This document shows, piece after piece, positions 54,756-64,000 of a DNA stretch of 64,000 nt. Location: positions 372,001 to 436,000 of the forward strand of contig JAGYXB010000606.1 in the NCBI GenBank assembly GCA_022495005.1, given 5' to 3'. The translations under genes and the position numbers were made by a program. Numbering within the stretch: the stretch's first letter is position 1; each line of letters starts with the position of its first letter. The notes under the pieces were generated by a model. That model had not been told where the DNA came from and did no database searches. It was given only the letters and a program-made list of their open reading frames with translations. Source of the stretch: Rhyacophila brunnea (taxonomy: Eukaryota; Arthropoda; Insecta; Trichoptera; Rhyacophilidae).

Positions 54756-55050
54756 CCATGTATTCTTATTATGATACAACATATTAAGTAGACTGTAGAG
54801 ATACAGCATACTTGTTCTATTCTGATACATAACTGACACGCTCCTTTGTAATAATATATTATATAAAAAAAAATATTTCGTAAGAGTTTACTATAATAAT
54901 GTAATAATATTATCCACTCGTATTAAAATCATAAAAAATCATACGAATGTCTATTCAAAAAAGGAATGTATTCGAAAAGGGAGCCGATTTTGAAAGTATA
55001 GTTGAAATAAGATTCGAAATTTGAAATAAAGAACTGTTGGAATTGATAAA
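54756..55050. other. AT-rich spacer
   Basis: No supported feature. Confidence 0.4.
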
Positions 55051-55052
55051 AA

Positions 55053-55525
55053 TAATAATTACAAGATAAAAATAACTTTTTATATACAACGTTTTTAAAT
55101 TGTCTGTTGAATCATATAAACTTGACTTGACTAGCTTAAACGATCAAAAAATTTGTACTTGATAGAAATAATACTGAAATGTCATTTTGACATTTCAGAT
55201 TGATTTCCATAGTAACGCACGTATATATTAATAATTTACTTGCTAGAACCCCAGACGCCTAGCAACCAATAATAGTGGATTGAAATACGGATTTCTTCCG
55301 AAATAACTTTTCATACAAAACAGAATTAACTGAAAATGAATTCAATTCTACTTAAAGATGGCTAATAGTATGAAAAAAATGCATTGGCATCGTGTTCTGA
55401 TATATTCTAAAAGTTTCAAATTTCTAGCTGGTTGGGAAGTTAGTTAAAAATCTATAGCAAGGTTTGTACTGGATAAATAACCACCGGACAAATAAGAATA
55501 CGACCTAATAAAAACGTTGTAAAAA
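55053..55525 (+). repeat. Dispersed repeat family D, copy 7
   Basis: ATTACAAGATAAAAATAACT, TATACAACGTTTTTAAATTG, GTAACGCACGTATATATTAA, a decayed hairpin (GCTAGAACCCCAGACGCCTAGC), and an end ACCTAATAAAAACGTTGTAA. In this copy the inner termini TACAACGTTTTTA and TAAAAACGTTGTA are perfectly inverted. Confidence 0.85.
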
Positions 55526-55862
55526 ATGTTTTATACCTAGTTATATTATCTGACATTCTTTGACAACATTTTTATCATTCATTTTAGTTTATAAATTTTA
55601 AACCTACGTAATATAAATTGCAGTACATATTTTCATCTATTTAGGTAGGTACTTATTGTTTTTTCCCGCGTGTAACTGGATCTTCAAAATTTAAATGAAA
55701 AACTTATATAATCCAATCGACTTTTGGAGGGATCGTTGTCTCTGTCTCGATTTCTTTGCCTCGCAGGAAACTTCTTTTTGAGCTGAAATGTTTTTACACA
55801 TTACACACACTGTGTATGTGAATGAATAGAAAAGAAAGAATAAGATACTCCATATAAATATT

Positions 55863-56576
55863 CAATCAAAAACTGAATTTTAATGTTAACAGTAAAGATA
55901 AATGTCTCAAAGACAAAAGTGATGAGGAACTGTTTTTCGGAACCTGCGATTATCTGTATTTCTGGCACCCAACTCGAGCAAGTCAGCAGCTACGTCTATC
56001 TCGGACAGCAGGTGTCCATAGACGGAAGCATGCACGATGAAATTGCTCGAAGAAAAAAGCTGGGATGGAGTGCTTTCGGACGTCTGAATATTATCTTCAA
56101 GAGTGACCTACCATTATGTCTTAAGCGTAGGGTGTTCAACCAATGTGTGCAACCCGTACTCACGTATGGCTGCGAGACGTGGCCCCTCAACACGAGAGAT
56201 GTCCAAAGGCTAAGAGTCACACAGCGAGGCATGGAGAAGTGCATGTTGGGCATCACGCGAAAGGACCGTAAGAGAAATGAATGGGTTAGGAAGCAGACAA
56301 GAGTACGTGATGTAATAGACGTTTACAGCTGAAATGGAGATGGGCGGGGCACATTTCTCGCCGAAAGGACGGCCGCTGGACAAATGCCGTCATCCAATGG
56401 TACCCAAGGGGTACGAAACGGCCACAGGGTCACCCTAAAAGCCGCTGGATTGACGAACTGGTAAAGTTCGGCGGAAATACGTGGCAGCGAACGACACAGG
56501 ATCGAGAGAGTTGGAGAAAGCTTGGGGAGCCCTTCATCCAGCAGTGGATTGACCCCGGCTGATGATGATGATGATA
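55863..56576 (+). pseudogene. RTE-like LINE reverse-transcriptase C-terminal region
   Basis: The open frame 55883-56332 starts inside the RT domain just after the catalytic YADD would be: KINVSKTKVMRN, then VSSYVYLGQQVSIDGS, IARRKKLGWSAFGRL, VQPVLTYGCETWPL, GMEKCMLGITRKDRKRNEWV. After a frameshift at about 56325-56335 it continues LKWRWAGHISRRKDGRW, KRPQGHPKSRWIDELVKFGG, DRESWRKLGEPFIQQWIDPG and stops at 56560-56562. It is followed by TGATGATGATGATGAT, the microsatellite-type 3' end of RTE elements. The N-terminal endonuclease and RT palm are missing (5' truncation). The shift is the only disruption seen. Confidence 0.85.
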
Positions 56577-56579
56577 CGA

Positions 56580-56725
56580 ATTCAAATATATATTAATGAT
56601 CATATATGCTTATTTTCAAATGCTATAAACGTAATGTGAGATAAACATATTCTATAATAACATCTACCAACACAAAATAGAACTAACGATCTCGTTGATT
56701 GAATTATAGAAATTGAGTTGAAATG
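56580..56725. other. AT-rich spacer
   Basis: No supported feature. Confidence 0.4.
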
Positions 56726-56727
56726 AA

Positions 56728-56840
56728 TTATGTCACAAGACCAGACGATTAGCAATTACGGGTCATAAGACAACCTTGATTGCGAATAAGGTCAGTTAGC
56801 TCAAGACAACCGATGTGTGTTGGCCAGTTATCGCTAAACC
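56728..56840 (+). repeat. Dispersed repeat (pair with 12056-12165)
   Basis: See 12056-12165: ATGTCACAAGACCAGACGAT, GCAATTACGGGTCATAAGAC, AACCTTGATTGCGAATAAGG. Confidence 0.5.
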
Positions 56841-56869
56841 ACGGTTTATCGATTAATTCAATTATAATA

Positions 56870-57340
56870 CGGTTATGTGACAAAACAGAACAGTGACAAA
56901 ACAGAACATGACAAAACAGAAAATGATAAAGCAGAACATGACAAAACAGAACAGTGACAAAACAGAAAAACGATAAATATAACTATGACCTTTCAGGATA
57001 AATATAAATTTAATATTGAAATTGTCCTATCTCTATTATGTTGATAAATTTTTAATAGCACAGATTTTCAATACGCCATAATAAATCAAATTATATACCT
57101 AATTTCTGTATTCCTAATCGCTAGAAAGCCTCAAATAAACGGGACTTTGCCGGCAAGCTTAGGATATCTCATATTAATCAATATAATATGTTCAAAATGA
57201 TTGGGTGACTAGTTACAACGAAATATTGACCTAACCTAACCTTACCTAAATAGATTCCACAAAAATTAATGTGTCATTTTTCCCCTGGCTGTTCTGTTTT
57301 GTCACTGTTCCGTTTTGTCATGCTCTATTTTGTCCGGTTA
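56870..57340. mobile_element. TIR element whose termini are tandem 15-16-mers
   Basis: Left arm 56878-56971 is six head-to-tail units of TGACAAAACAGAACA(G) with small changes. The right arm 57289-57336 is three inverted units (CTGTTCTGTTTTGTCA, CTGTTCCGTTTTGTCA, TGCTCTATTTTGTC). Just outside are CGGTTATG (left) and, inverted, CGGTAACC (right). Between are about 320 bp of AT-rich DNA with GACCTAACCTAACCTTACC at 57230. No frame. Confidence 0.7.
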
Positions 57341-57344
57341 CCGT

Positions 57345-57885
57345 TTCGAAAATACTGCGGGATTGGCTTGGCGTATCTTTATCTTTATACATGTATACCA
57401 CATTCGTATATTATCACACACATAGTTAAATATATATACGTATATATATATATATAAATTCACTTTGCGAATTTGACTACTGTGTAGTCTAAGAAATGGC
57501 GAGAGAAAGAAAAATAACGAGGCAAGAGAGAAGTCGAGGATGGTTCAAAGAAATAGACGTTTAAGGAAAACGTTTGATGTACGGCAAGGGCAAAATGATT
57601 CGATAACATTCGACGCATACGATATTTATTTTATTTAATGTGACAAAAAGTTCAATTGGATGAAATCACTCGATCGAGAATTTGGCGCTTATGAGGGATT
57701 GCAGGACGTGGCATAATACGTCAACGCTGCGACTGAAAGAGAATCGTATTATTGTCAATGCTATTAAAGATAACAACATTAAAAGAAGCTATTTTTTGAT
57801 ATTTGACAAAAATAATAATACGTGGGGTGTAAATGACAAATGTAATATGAATTCTGCCATTCGGATGTTCATTATACATATGTGT
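57345..57885. other. No gene recognised
   Basis: An (AT)n tract at 57434-57455 and an 89-codon plus frame (57682-57951) without recognisable domain that runs into the MITE end at 57890. Not considered a gene. Confidence 0.35.
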
Positions 57886-57889
57886 ATCC

Positions 57890-57940
57890 CAGTGGCGAGG
57901 GCTGGAGGTAGGCTGTTAAGATTCGACATAAATAGTCCTC
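57890..57940. repeat. Solo end of CAGTGGCG MITE
   Basis: CAGTGGCGAGGGCTGGAGGT then AGGCTGTTAAGATTCGACAT and AAATAGTCC; the rest of the element is absent. Confidence 0.7.
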
Positions 57941-58138
57941 TTGGAGACTGACGGATATTTCTTTCTGGTTCTACACGTCGTCCTTCAGTCTATCTACGTT
58001 GGCGATGATGAAATAGTTGCCGTTCTAGAGCGCTGAGAGCGATGTCTCGTTTCTTCACACGTACCGTAGGGTTTTCTTTTTTCTTCTCGACAGGCGCATC
58101 CTGGAATCAAATATAAATAAAGTATAGGTACATCATGT

Positions 58139-58520
58139 CGTCGGTGTTTTGTAAAAAGGGCGAATCAACCATTTTGGCGAAATCGAGATTTTAATGAAAA
58201 TACAATATGTACCCCACTAGCTTTGTTGGGTAAAAACGGCGAATTTTTATCTCCACAGGAAAGTACATAAAAACGATAATCGACTAAAATTAAATTAATT
58301 AAAATTACGAAATAAAACGCAAATGTGACATATTAGGTCTTTTAAAATATTATATAATAATACCTATTATAATGACAGTATTCTTTCTAAGCTTTATTAT
58401 AAACTTGTTAGATATTTATAATCATCTACAGGTAAAAAACAAATAAATGTAAAAAGTTAAAAACCCTCCTCCTGTAAAGTAGCATTTTGGTTAATTCGCC
58501 CTTTTTACAAAACACCGACA
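58139..58520. mobile_element. TIR element GTCGGTGTTTTGTAAAAAGGGCG (382 bp)
   Basis: Left GTCGGTGTTTTGTAAAAAGG then GCGAATCAACCA; right, inverted, GTCGGTGTTTTGTAAAAAGG then GCGAATTAACCA: 32 bp with one mismatch. ATGT flanks both sides (58135-58138, 58521-58524). No frame; AT-rich core with a GC-poor centre. Confidence 0.85.
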
Positions 58521-58526
58521 ATGTAT

Positions 58527-59044
58527 CAGTGGCGAGGGATGGAGGTAGGCTGTTAATATCTGACAGAAATAGTGCACACTAAACATTGTCAGTCATATTT
58601 ATTTGTTTTCGTCGAACTAAAAATACAATTCGCAGATGGTGCTCGTTAGTTTTTAAAATTCAATTGAAGTCAAACCATAATAGTTTACGTATATTATGGG
58701 CGATCCAACAAAAAACGTGAAAATTTTTCAGTCATACTTATTTGTTTTCGTTGAATTAAGAATACATAGTATTACAGATGGTTCTGTTAGTTTTTTAAAA
58801 TTCATTATGCCTTTCCCATACAAGACCATAATTGATAAAATATATTTTATAAATAAACGCCCATGTTTGCCAATTATCTACTATGGCTTAGATTAGGCAG
58901 GGTTCAATTGAATTTTAAAAACTAACAAACACTATCTACGCATTGAAGTTTTAGTTCAATGAAAACAAATATGTATAATTGACAAAGTTTAGTGTGCACT
59001 ATTTATGTCTAATCTTAACAGCCTACCTCCACCCTTCGCCACTG
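58527..59044. mobile_element. CAGTGGCG hAT-like MITE, copy 3 (reference copy)
   Basis: CAGTGGCGAGGGATGGAGGT and (inverted) CAGTGGCGAAGGGTGGAGGT, continuing inward as AGGCTGTTAA, GTGCACACTAAAC, CATATTTATTTGTTTTCGT. Inverted arms total about 150 bp, with a third copy of the GTCATACTTATTTGTTTTCG module in the centre. TGTATC lies just outside both ends. It begins 6 bp after the neighbouring TIR element. Confidence 0.85.
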
Positions 59045-59190
59045 GTGTATCGACTGTATCCCTGAATAACTACCACTGTAACTCCTGGAAGTACAATCCA
59101 CCCCCACTACTGGATTTCCCACGCCTATAATTTAGTGTTATTCGACATCGAATATTATTAACATTAAAATGCCTAAACATAAAACTAAAA

Positions 59191-59883
59191 AACTAAGTCT
59201 TGAGAGTGGGTCTATTGTTTGGGTACCGCATCAGTTGAAGTATGGCCTTATGGTGGAGAGGGTTCAGAAGAAATTCTTGAGACTCCTTTACTTGTGGTTG
59301 TATGAATACTATCCGTCGCTTTATCCAACTGATGTTCTCTTAGGCATGCTTACATACTGCAGTCTGCAATTTAGAAGAGATCTTTATTTAGCTACGTATT
59401 TTTTTCGACTTATACGAGGTATAAATGAGAACTCTGCCATTATAGGCAGTATTGACCTGTGTGTCCCTGATAACTATCTTAGAAATAGAAACCATCAGTT
59501 GTTTATTCTCCCAAGGTGCAGAACCAACCTGCCACTGGTAATGCCAATTGGGAGGGCGATAACTATGTTCAACAAAATTGCTTCGGGTGTTGATATATTC
59601 CACCTACGTGAGGATGAGTATAAGTGGACGTTGTTTTATAAATTCTTAGAATAGGGTCTGCTTAACTCATCCGGTGTACTTCCTTTTACCCATCCAATTT
59701 TTTGTATTTACACATTTCTACTGTTTAATAACATACTATCTATATATATACTAATATATCTCTTCTTTTATGTAATACTGTTTTATATTTCTTTGTTTCT
59801 AAATGTCATGTTGTGAACGTCTTAAACTTATAATTCGTAATGTCCACAATATGTTAAAAATAAATAAATTGAAATTGAAATAA
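59191..59883 (+). pseudogene. Jockey-like LINE 3' end, copy 3 (open frame)
   Basis: An uninterrupted frame to 59654 carries LESGSIVWVPHQLKYGLMVE, RVQKKFLRLLYLWLYEYYPS, GMLTYCSLQFRRDLYLATYF, DNYLRNRNHQLFILPRCRTN, GRAITMFNKIASGVDIFHLR and WTLFYKFLE. LE-x-S-x-V-W-P-H...L...VQ-K-FLR is the standard region after the RT domain in Jockey-group LINEs (here W-V-P-H). Upstream residues MPKHKTKKLS come from the flank, not the element. The 3' UTR ends TAAAAATAAATAAATTGAAATTGAAA. The catalytic RT and endonuclease are absent. Confidence 0.85.
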
Positions 59884-59889
59884 ACCTTT

Positions 59890-60630
59890 GCGAAAGCAAA
59901 AGCAAGAGCATTGTTTCGAATATATTATATAATAAGTATTATGAGGATGAAAAACAGAAAATATTTATTTTAATTCCTCTCAATAGTGCCAGAATTAGAG
60001 TATCTGCTATGACCAGTGAACATGTAATAGTGTCAGCACGCAAAAAAAAACGTGACGTAACAGTGTCTGACGTAGATGACTTTATATAAATGTCACATTG
60101 TGCAATGTAATACGAACAAAGTAAACGTGACATTATAATATTATAATACAATTGAATCTCCATCTGTCGCGTTTCCACATATTATATCGTTCATTTGGTC
60201 AGATCCCGAAAAACGCTCATGCAAAATTACCAAATAATAAATTATGCCATTGATTATTTCTCCGATCATTGCTTTCCACCCTGATCATTTAAAGTTTTAT
60301 CTAGCTTTTCGTATTTTCCTGGATTGATCTTTTTTATGCTGACTATAATAATATATTATGTGCATAGTACTTACTAGGACGCAATCGTCCGCAGACGTCC
60401 GTGTTGTAAACAGTGCATTTATATTTTATATCTCACAATATAATTAAATTATAGGTTCATCTACCTACAGCATACACTCTACATCCATGCGTAAAGAGTG
60501 TTAAATTCTAATTTTAATTGTTAGTTATTAGATTTTTTCCATATAACCCATGCATTATTTTCCTGCATTTCGTACGGGGGAAAATGGCTTCTTGACGTGT
60601 TATAATATGATATTTTATTATTCTTCTCTT
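59890..60630. other. No gene recognised
   Basis: A 79-codon minus frame (59939-60178) has no domain. AT-rich; nothing else supported. Confidence 0.4.
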
Positions 60631-60638
60631 CCACGGCG

Positions 60639-60882
60639 CTACATCCCGGGGTGGGATTTGGCCTCCTCCACAACCGCTCTCCACTCACTCCGGTCTCCCG
60701 CCACACTTCTCCAGTTACCGGGTCTTCCTATATGAAGCCAGTCCACTTCTACAGCGTCAGCCAATCTCCTTCTTGGACGGCCTCTGGGTCTCTTCCGTTG
60801 GGGTAGCCACTTCGTCATGATCCTTGGCGCTCTAACTTCAGGCATTCTCTCCACATGTCCCGCCCATCGTAGTCTTTACTTA
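60639..60882 (-). pseudogene. LINE reverse-transcriptase C-terminus (other family)
   Basis: Minus-strand frame from about 60880: LRWAGHVERMPE, RAPRIMTKWLPQRKRPRGRP, RRRLADAVEVDWLHIGRPGN, WRSVAGDRSEWRAVVEEAKS, HPGM stop. The W-AGHV-RM...GRP..R..D.V..DW......W...A.DR..WR...EA..H.G order is the C-terminal tail of RTE-group proteins. It is intact over 80 codons but lacks everything upstream. Confidence 0.8.
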
Positions 60883-60884
60883 CG

Positions 60885-61340
60885 TAGTAATCTTGTAATT
60901 ATTACAAGTCAGCATCGCTTTTCAGTAGACATTTTTATATTTCGATCCCTACGTTACCAAGAATTATACTCCACCATATTATATATATATTAAAAAATAT
61001 GGATTAAAACTTTAATTTAAGTTTACTCAAAACGAATAAATCGTACGTTAATTATTATACTGTACTGAGTGACGATGTAGAGCAGAGGTGAACTAAATTT
61101 AAAATAAATCAAAATGTCAGACACCGCCATCTTTTAATATTGTGACTTCTAGAAATCTCGATAATTCCGATTCCTTCAGGAATAATTTCGTTCAAGTCAA
61201 TTTGAAGATTAAAATACCACCACGCGGATAGTTTTTCTTATTCAAATCTCTCTCTGGCTTCGAATAAAAGCGATGACATTTTGCTAGCTCGTTGAATATT
61301 CAAATAAGTCAAAACACTGTTATTAAGTATACATTATCGA
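60885..61340. other. No gene recognised
   Basis: Mixed AT-rich sequence upstream of the possible promoter; no supported feature. Confidence 0.35.
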
Positions 61341-61355
61341 AACGAACACATAGAG

Positions 61356-61362
61356 TATAAAA
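61356..61362 (+). promoter_or_regulatory. Possible TATA box (TATAAAA)
   Basis: TATAAAA at 61356-61362 lies about 40 bp before TATTCAACTCTCGTGAC, which might contain a start site. A CAG/GTGAGC donor (61416-61424) lies downstream. In an AT-rich genome TATAAAA is common, so the call depends on the small exon at 61487. Confidence 0.25.
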
Positions 61363-61486
61363 TCTTGAAATTTCGAATCATAGAATATCGTTTATTCAAC
61401 TCTCGTGACATCTTTCAGGTGAGCGATTAAAATTTTCTCTCTGACTCGACAGTAATTCGATTATAGATTTCTTTTCAAACTTCACA

Positions 61487-61501
61487 ATGTCCAATTTGGT
61501 G
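61487..61501 (+). CDS. Possible first coding exon (5 codons) with splice donor
   Basis: TTCACAATGTCCAATTTGGTG is followed directly by GTAAGT: start codon with a good A at -3, five codons (MSNLV), phase-0 exon end, consensus donor. Insect cuticle and other secreted-protein genes often begin with such a tiny exon after a TATA promoter. No second exon was found downstream in the window, so the gene, if real, would continue beyond 64 kb or across the AT-rich 62-64 kb region. Speculative. Confidence 0.22.
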
Positions 61502-61855
61502 GTAAGTTTTAATAAATAAATGTTTTAATATTACCACTTTTTAATCATGGCTAAATACACACAAGATTTTAAAATATTTTATATAGTAGTACAAACCTTC
61601 AAAATATATATACATTTTATCACACATCGGCATGCACATGTGGCTAGTTGAGCGAGTGCTTTAACAATAATTAAACTACCAATGAAACTTGGTTTCATTC
61701 TTGATAATACCTTAAACCTCATCCCAAATAACTGTAGATATTTTCAAATTCCGTTAAGAGCGTACATAAGTGAGACGGCAAATAATTTTCAACACTATGT
61801 GGGACGTAATTTCGGCCGCGTTGCCATTCGGAGAGCGATAGTCGACTTGTAAGCA

Positions 61856-62144
61856 CGTGAATTTATTTTGTGATGGCGTTGGAGGAATAATATCGTGTAA
61901 AGATGACTAAAAAACGTTCCGCATGTACTTGAAAAAGAAAACATATAAACGATATACGAATATACTATTATTATTAGTAATATAACAATAAACATAACAT
62001 TAGATGGACGCATGTTGGATTTTTATGACAAATTATATTTCGTTCGGCTCGCGTCATTTGCACAATCCGCGCATCGCCTAGTCACTCTTTTAGAGTCTAG
62101 AGAAATCTTTTTAGACCATGCCTCAGCTGAGGTATAGCCTTAAT
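61856..62144 (-). repeat. Dispersed repeat family R, copy 3
   Basis: ATTTATTTTGTGATGGCGTT, TCGTGTAAAGATGACTAAAA, AACGTTCCGCATGTACTTGA, TTAGATGGACGCATGTTGGA, and AGACCATGCCTCAGCTGAGG. It extends the element beyond what is seen at 519-656 and pairs with 21069-21316 inverted. Confidence 0.7.
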
Positions 62145-62342
62145 ATATGGCCACTAGTTTTTTAATTCAAATTAACTTATTAGTATTATGGATTTTACAT
62201 TAGTATTATATTGTATAGATAGATGGTGTAAGGGTTGGTCAATTTTTTTTGATATGACGTCCTTTTTTTTGTTAACATTAATTTTTTGAATATACATAAT
62301 TTGAAAACATCTCATGCATATTGATACGTACTAGAAAAAAAT

Positions 62343-62428
62343 ATACGACACCCGACGGGACTTGAACTTGTAACCGCTGGATTTGCACCAGTGTGCTTTT
62401 CCAATAAAGCTACGGGCATCCCACTAAA
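62343..62428 (-). repeat. SINE3-like tRNA-derived sequence (best copy)
   Basis: On the minus strand, GGGATGCCCGTAGCTTTATT, GGAAAAGCACACTGGTGCAA and AAGTTCAAGTCCCGTCGGGTG follow a tRNA-like order with A-box-like TAGCTTTATTGG and B-box-like AGTTCAAGTCCC. Relatives are at 34200, 31020 and perhaps 6679. The flanks are AT-rich and carry ATACATAATTTGAAAACATC. Confidence 0.55.
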
Positions 62429-62429
62429 T

Positions 62430-62645
62430 TACGACAGTTTTAACTAGTAGTTCTTACGGTACTATTCGGTTATTGAACGAATAATTCACAAGATTTTAGA
62501 ATGTAACATTCTATATTATATTGAGCATACATAATTTGGAAACATTTCATGCATATACTTATGTATGTTATATATTCTATAGAATGTTAAATTCTTCAAT
62601 ATTGTGAATTATTCGTTGAATAAAAGAAACAGTTCATTAAATAAT
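62430..62645. repeat. AT-rich repeat with inverted GAATAATTCACAAGAT ends
   Basis: ACGAATAATTCACAAGATTT (62476) is mirrored by ATTGTGAATTATTCGTTGAA (62603), and TAGAATGTAACATTCTA lies near the centre. A small foldback of about 145 bp; relatives of one arm are at 30735 and 49685. Confidence 0.55.
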
Positions 62646-62959
62646 TAGCATGTGGCAAGTACGTCATAAAAACAAAATATTTGGAGTAATCCGTGACGTC
62701 GCTCAGTAATTAAGGCATTTAAATGATGCCTACCTTGATTTAATATACAAAAACCGATAGCCAACATTGTAACACAATACGATAAGCATTTAATGTAAAG
62801 TAATGTAATGTAATAGTTTTTTTTATACACATGGCTCGGTAGCTCATTATCAAGCGACAGATATAATATTATGTTATCTAATATGGCAATGCGAATTTTC
62901 TTTAACGGATGCTTGTGGCGGAAATTTAAAGAGTAACCAGGCGATAAGAGGGCTTACCA

Positions 62960-63165
62960 AAGAAAAGACGTTGGACATGGCTCGACGATTCCTCAAGAGA
63001 GTTTTGCCCTGGCCAGCCTATAAACGAACCGGATTACGGCGTCCTAACGACCTAAAAGGCCGCTAAATATCATCGATATGGTGTATGCGGTGGAGCTACA
63101 AGATGCTGGCATATTAGCGAGCGACAGAGATTCCTGGAAACACCTCGTAGTGTTTACATTTCCAA
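62960..63165 (+). pseudogene. LINE C-terminal fragment (family of 37850-38120), decayed
   Basis: GACGTTGGACATGGCTCGAC, GGATTACGGCGTCCTAACGA, AGGCCGCTAAATATCATCGA, GGTGTATGCGGTGGAGCTAC and GACAGAGATTCCTGGAAACA follow 37860-38065 in order, with several deletions. No frame remains. Confidence 0.65.
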
Positions 63166-63169
63166 CTAA

Positions 63170-64000
63170 TTAACTAAAAAAATACACGTAATCGTAAGAT
63201 AAACTTAAAATAATCGATTAATATCTAGCCTTCCCGCTGAATTTCATTTGATTTTCATTTCATTTCATTTGAATTTCATTCCAGATACGAAACCAATAAC
63301 CTTCTGCAAGTGTCGATTTATTATGCCACAGAATCGTTGCACTGTAACGTCTCACAGTGGCTGGGGTTTGTCGAACTGCCTGCCTATCTATCGTACCATT
63401 CTAAATTACCTGATCATCATTCCGAGTATAAATCATTGGCATAAGCTACGCATTCAATCACAATGTGCGATTCTAAAAACGTGGGGAATAGAGTGATACT
63501 TATCACTATTATGACCTGACACTTCTATCTGACGTTTGTGCCGTCAAATAAATATACGGCATACATATTACGTGAGAACTTTAAGATATTTGATTAACAA
63601 TTTTATTGTGTAAATAATACGAATGAAAAATGTCAGCAATAGCCGAAACACAAAATGACAAACAGTACCGTGTGCCCACCCCTAATTCGGTAAAACAAAA
63701 GACCGCCCACCAATCAAGTTGTCTAACATCGGCCACTGCAGATGTGTCTATAAATAGAAATGCACATGAGCGCCCGCATCCTAATATTGATTTCAGTAAT
63801 TGCAATGCAAATGTGTTAAATTAAAAAATAATAATTAAATTAAAAGAATGTGTAAAATTCAATATTAATTTTAATAAGGTTAATAGAATTTTAATTGTCA
63901 AGATTAAATTTACGTCCTATATCTCGTTCTAAGCAGCAGCTAGCGCAGCGCGGTCATCTGAACCCGCGATAAAAAAGATCACGCCGAATAGTTCATATCA
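63170..64000. other. No gene recognised to window end
   Basis: An 82-codon plus frame (63248-63496) and a 64-codon plus frame (63630-63824) show no domain. The latter starts MSAIAETQNDKQYRVPTPNS, is polar, and is followed by AATAATAATTAAATT. The last 90 bases (63920-64000) are GC-richer (GCAGCAGCTAGCGCAGCGCG) and may be the edge of something beyond the window. Confidence 0.35.

Noticed and set aside
56878..56971. CRISPR-like short repeats
   Set aside because: The 15-16-mers are directly tandem without spacers and are mirrored on the other side as inverted repeats.

Overview
This 64 kb window looks like repeat-dominated intergenic DNA from an insect nuclear genome. It is AT-rich, and no long intron-less or clearly multi-exon host gene can be recognised. 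Nearly every segment with coding character is a transposable-element (TE) relic: mariner, piggyBac, several non-LTR retrotransposon tails and a Penelope-like endonuclease. Tetranucleotide and (AT)n tracts, tRNA-headed SINEs, many short terminal-inverted-repeat elements (MITEs) and short TTAGG/CCTAA runs (the insect telomere motif) all fit an insect. The TE mixture suggests a hemipteran, perhaps an aphid, but this is only a guess.

Layout. 0-9 kb: an R1-like LINE tail, copy 1 of a 0.5 kb dispersed repeat (family D), a 300 bp foldback, a candidate small secreted-peptide ORF (4469-4678), a SINE nested in a TTAGG-centred MITE, a hAT-like element built of GCTCCG-type words, and a MITE that carries a tRNA-like cassette. 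9.5-15 kb: a three-level nest (SINE2, then a MITE with 8-bp target duplication, then an unknown 549 bp insert), a pogo-like element, a hAT-like MITE and family D copy 2. 15.9-20.2 kb: a hAT-like MITE with a SINE inside, an almost intact mariner (D,D34D, one frameshift) inside another hAT-like element, and the second tRNA-cassette MITE. 22.8-25.3 kb: a Helitron with about ten to eleven tandem 110-160 bp units. 26-31 kb: SINE1 copies, a clean copy of the 8-bp-TSD MITE, a Jockey-like LINE tail, a long-TIR foldback and more LINE scraps. 33-45 kb: family D copies, hAT-like MITEs with exact 8-bp target duplications, an internally deleted piggyBac relic with a LINE fragment in it, a Jockey-like LINE tail and a third copy of the tRNA-cassette MITE lacking the cassette. 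45-52 kb: a Penelope-like GIY-YIG endonuclease relic with inverted flanks, family D copies and several TIR elements. 53-64 kb: hAT-like MITEs, family D copy 7, an RTE-like LINE tail ending in (TGA)n, an element whose inverted termini are tandem 15-mers, a Jockey-like tail, another LINE C-terminus, a possible promoter plus tiny first exon at 61.36-61.51 kb, and tRNA-like fragments.

The parts do not form a pathway. What can be read is the history of nested insertions, several of which are dated relative to each other by exact target-site duplications. All family names are assigned by eye from motifs, termini and duplications within the window; no database search was possible.
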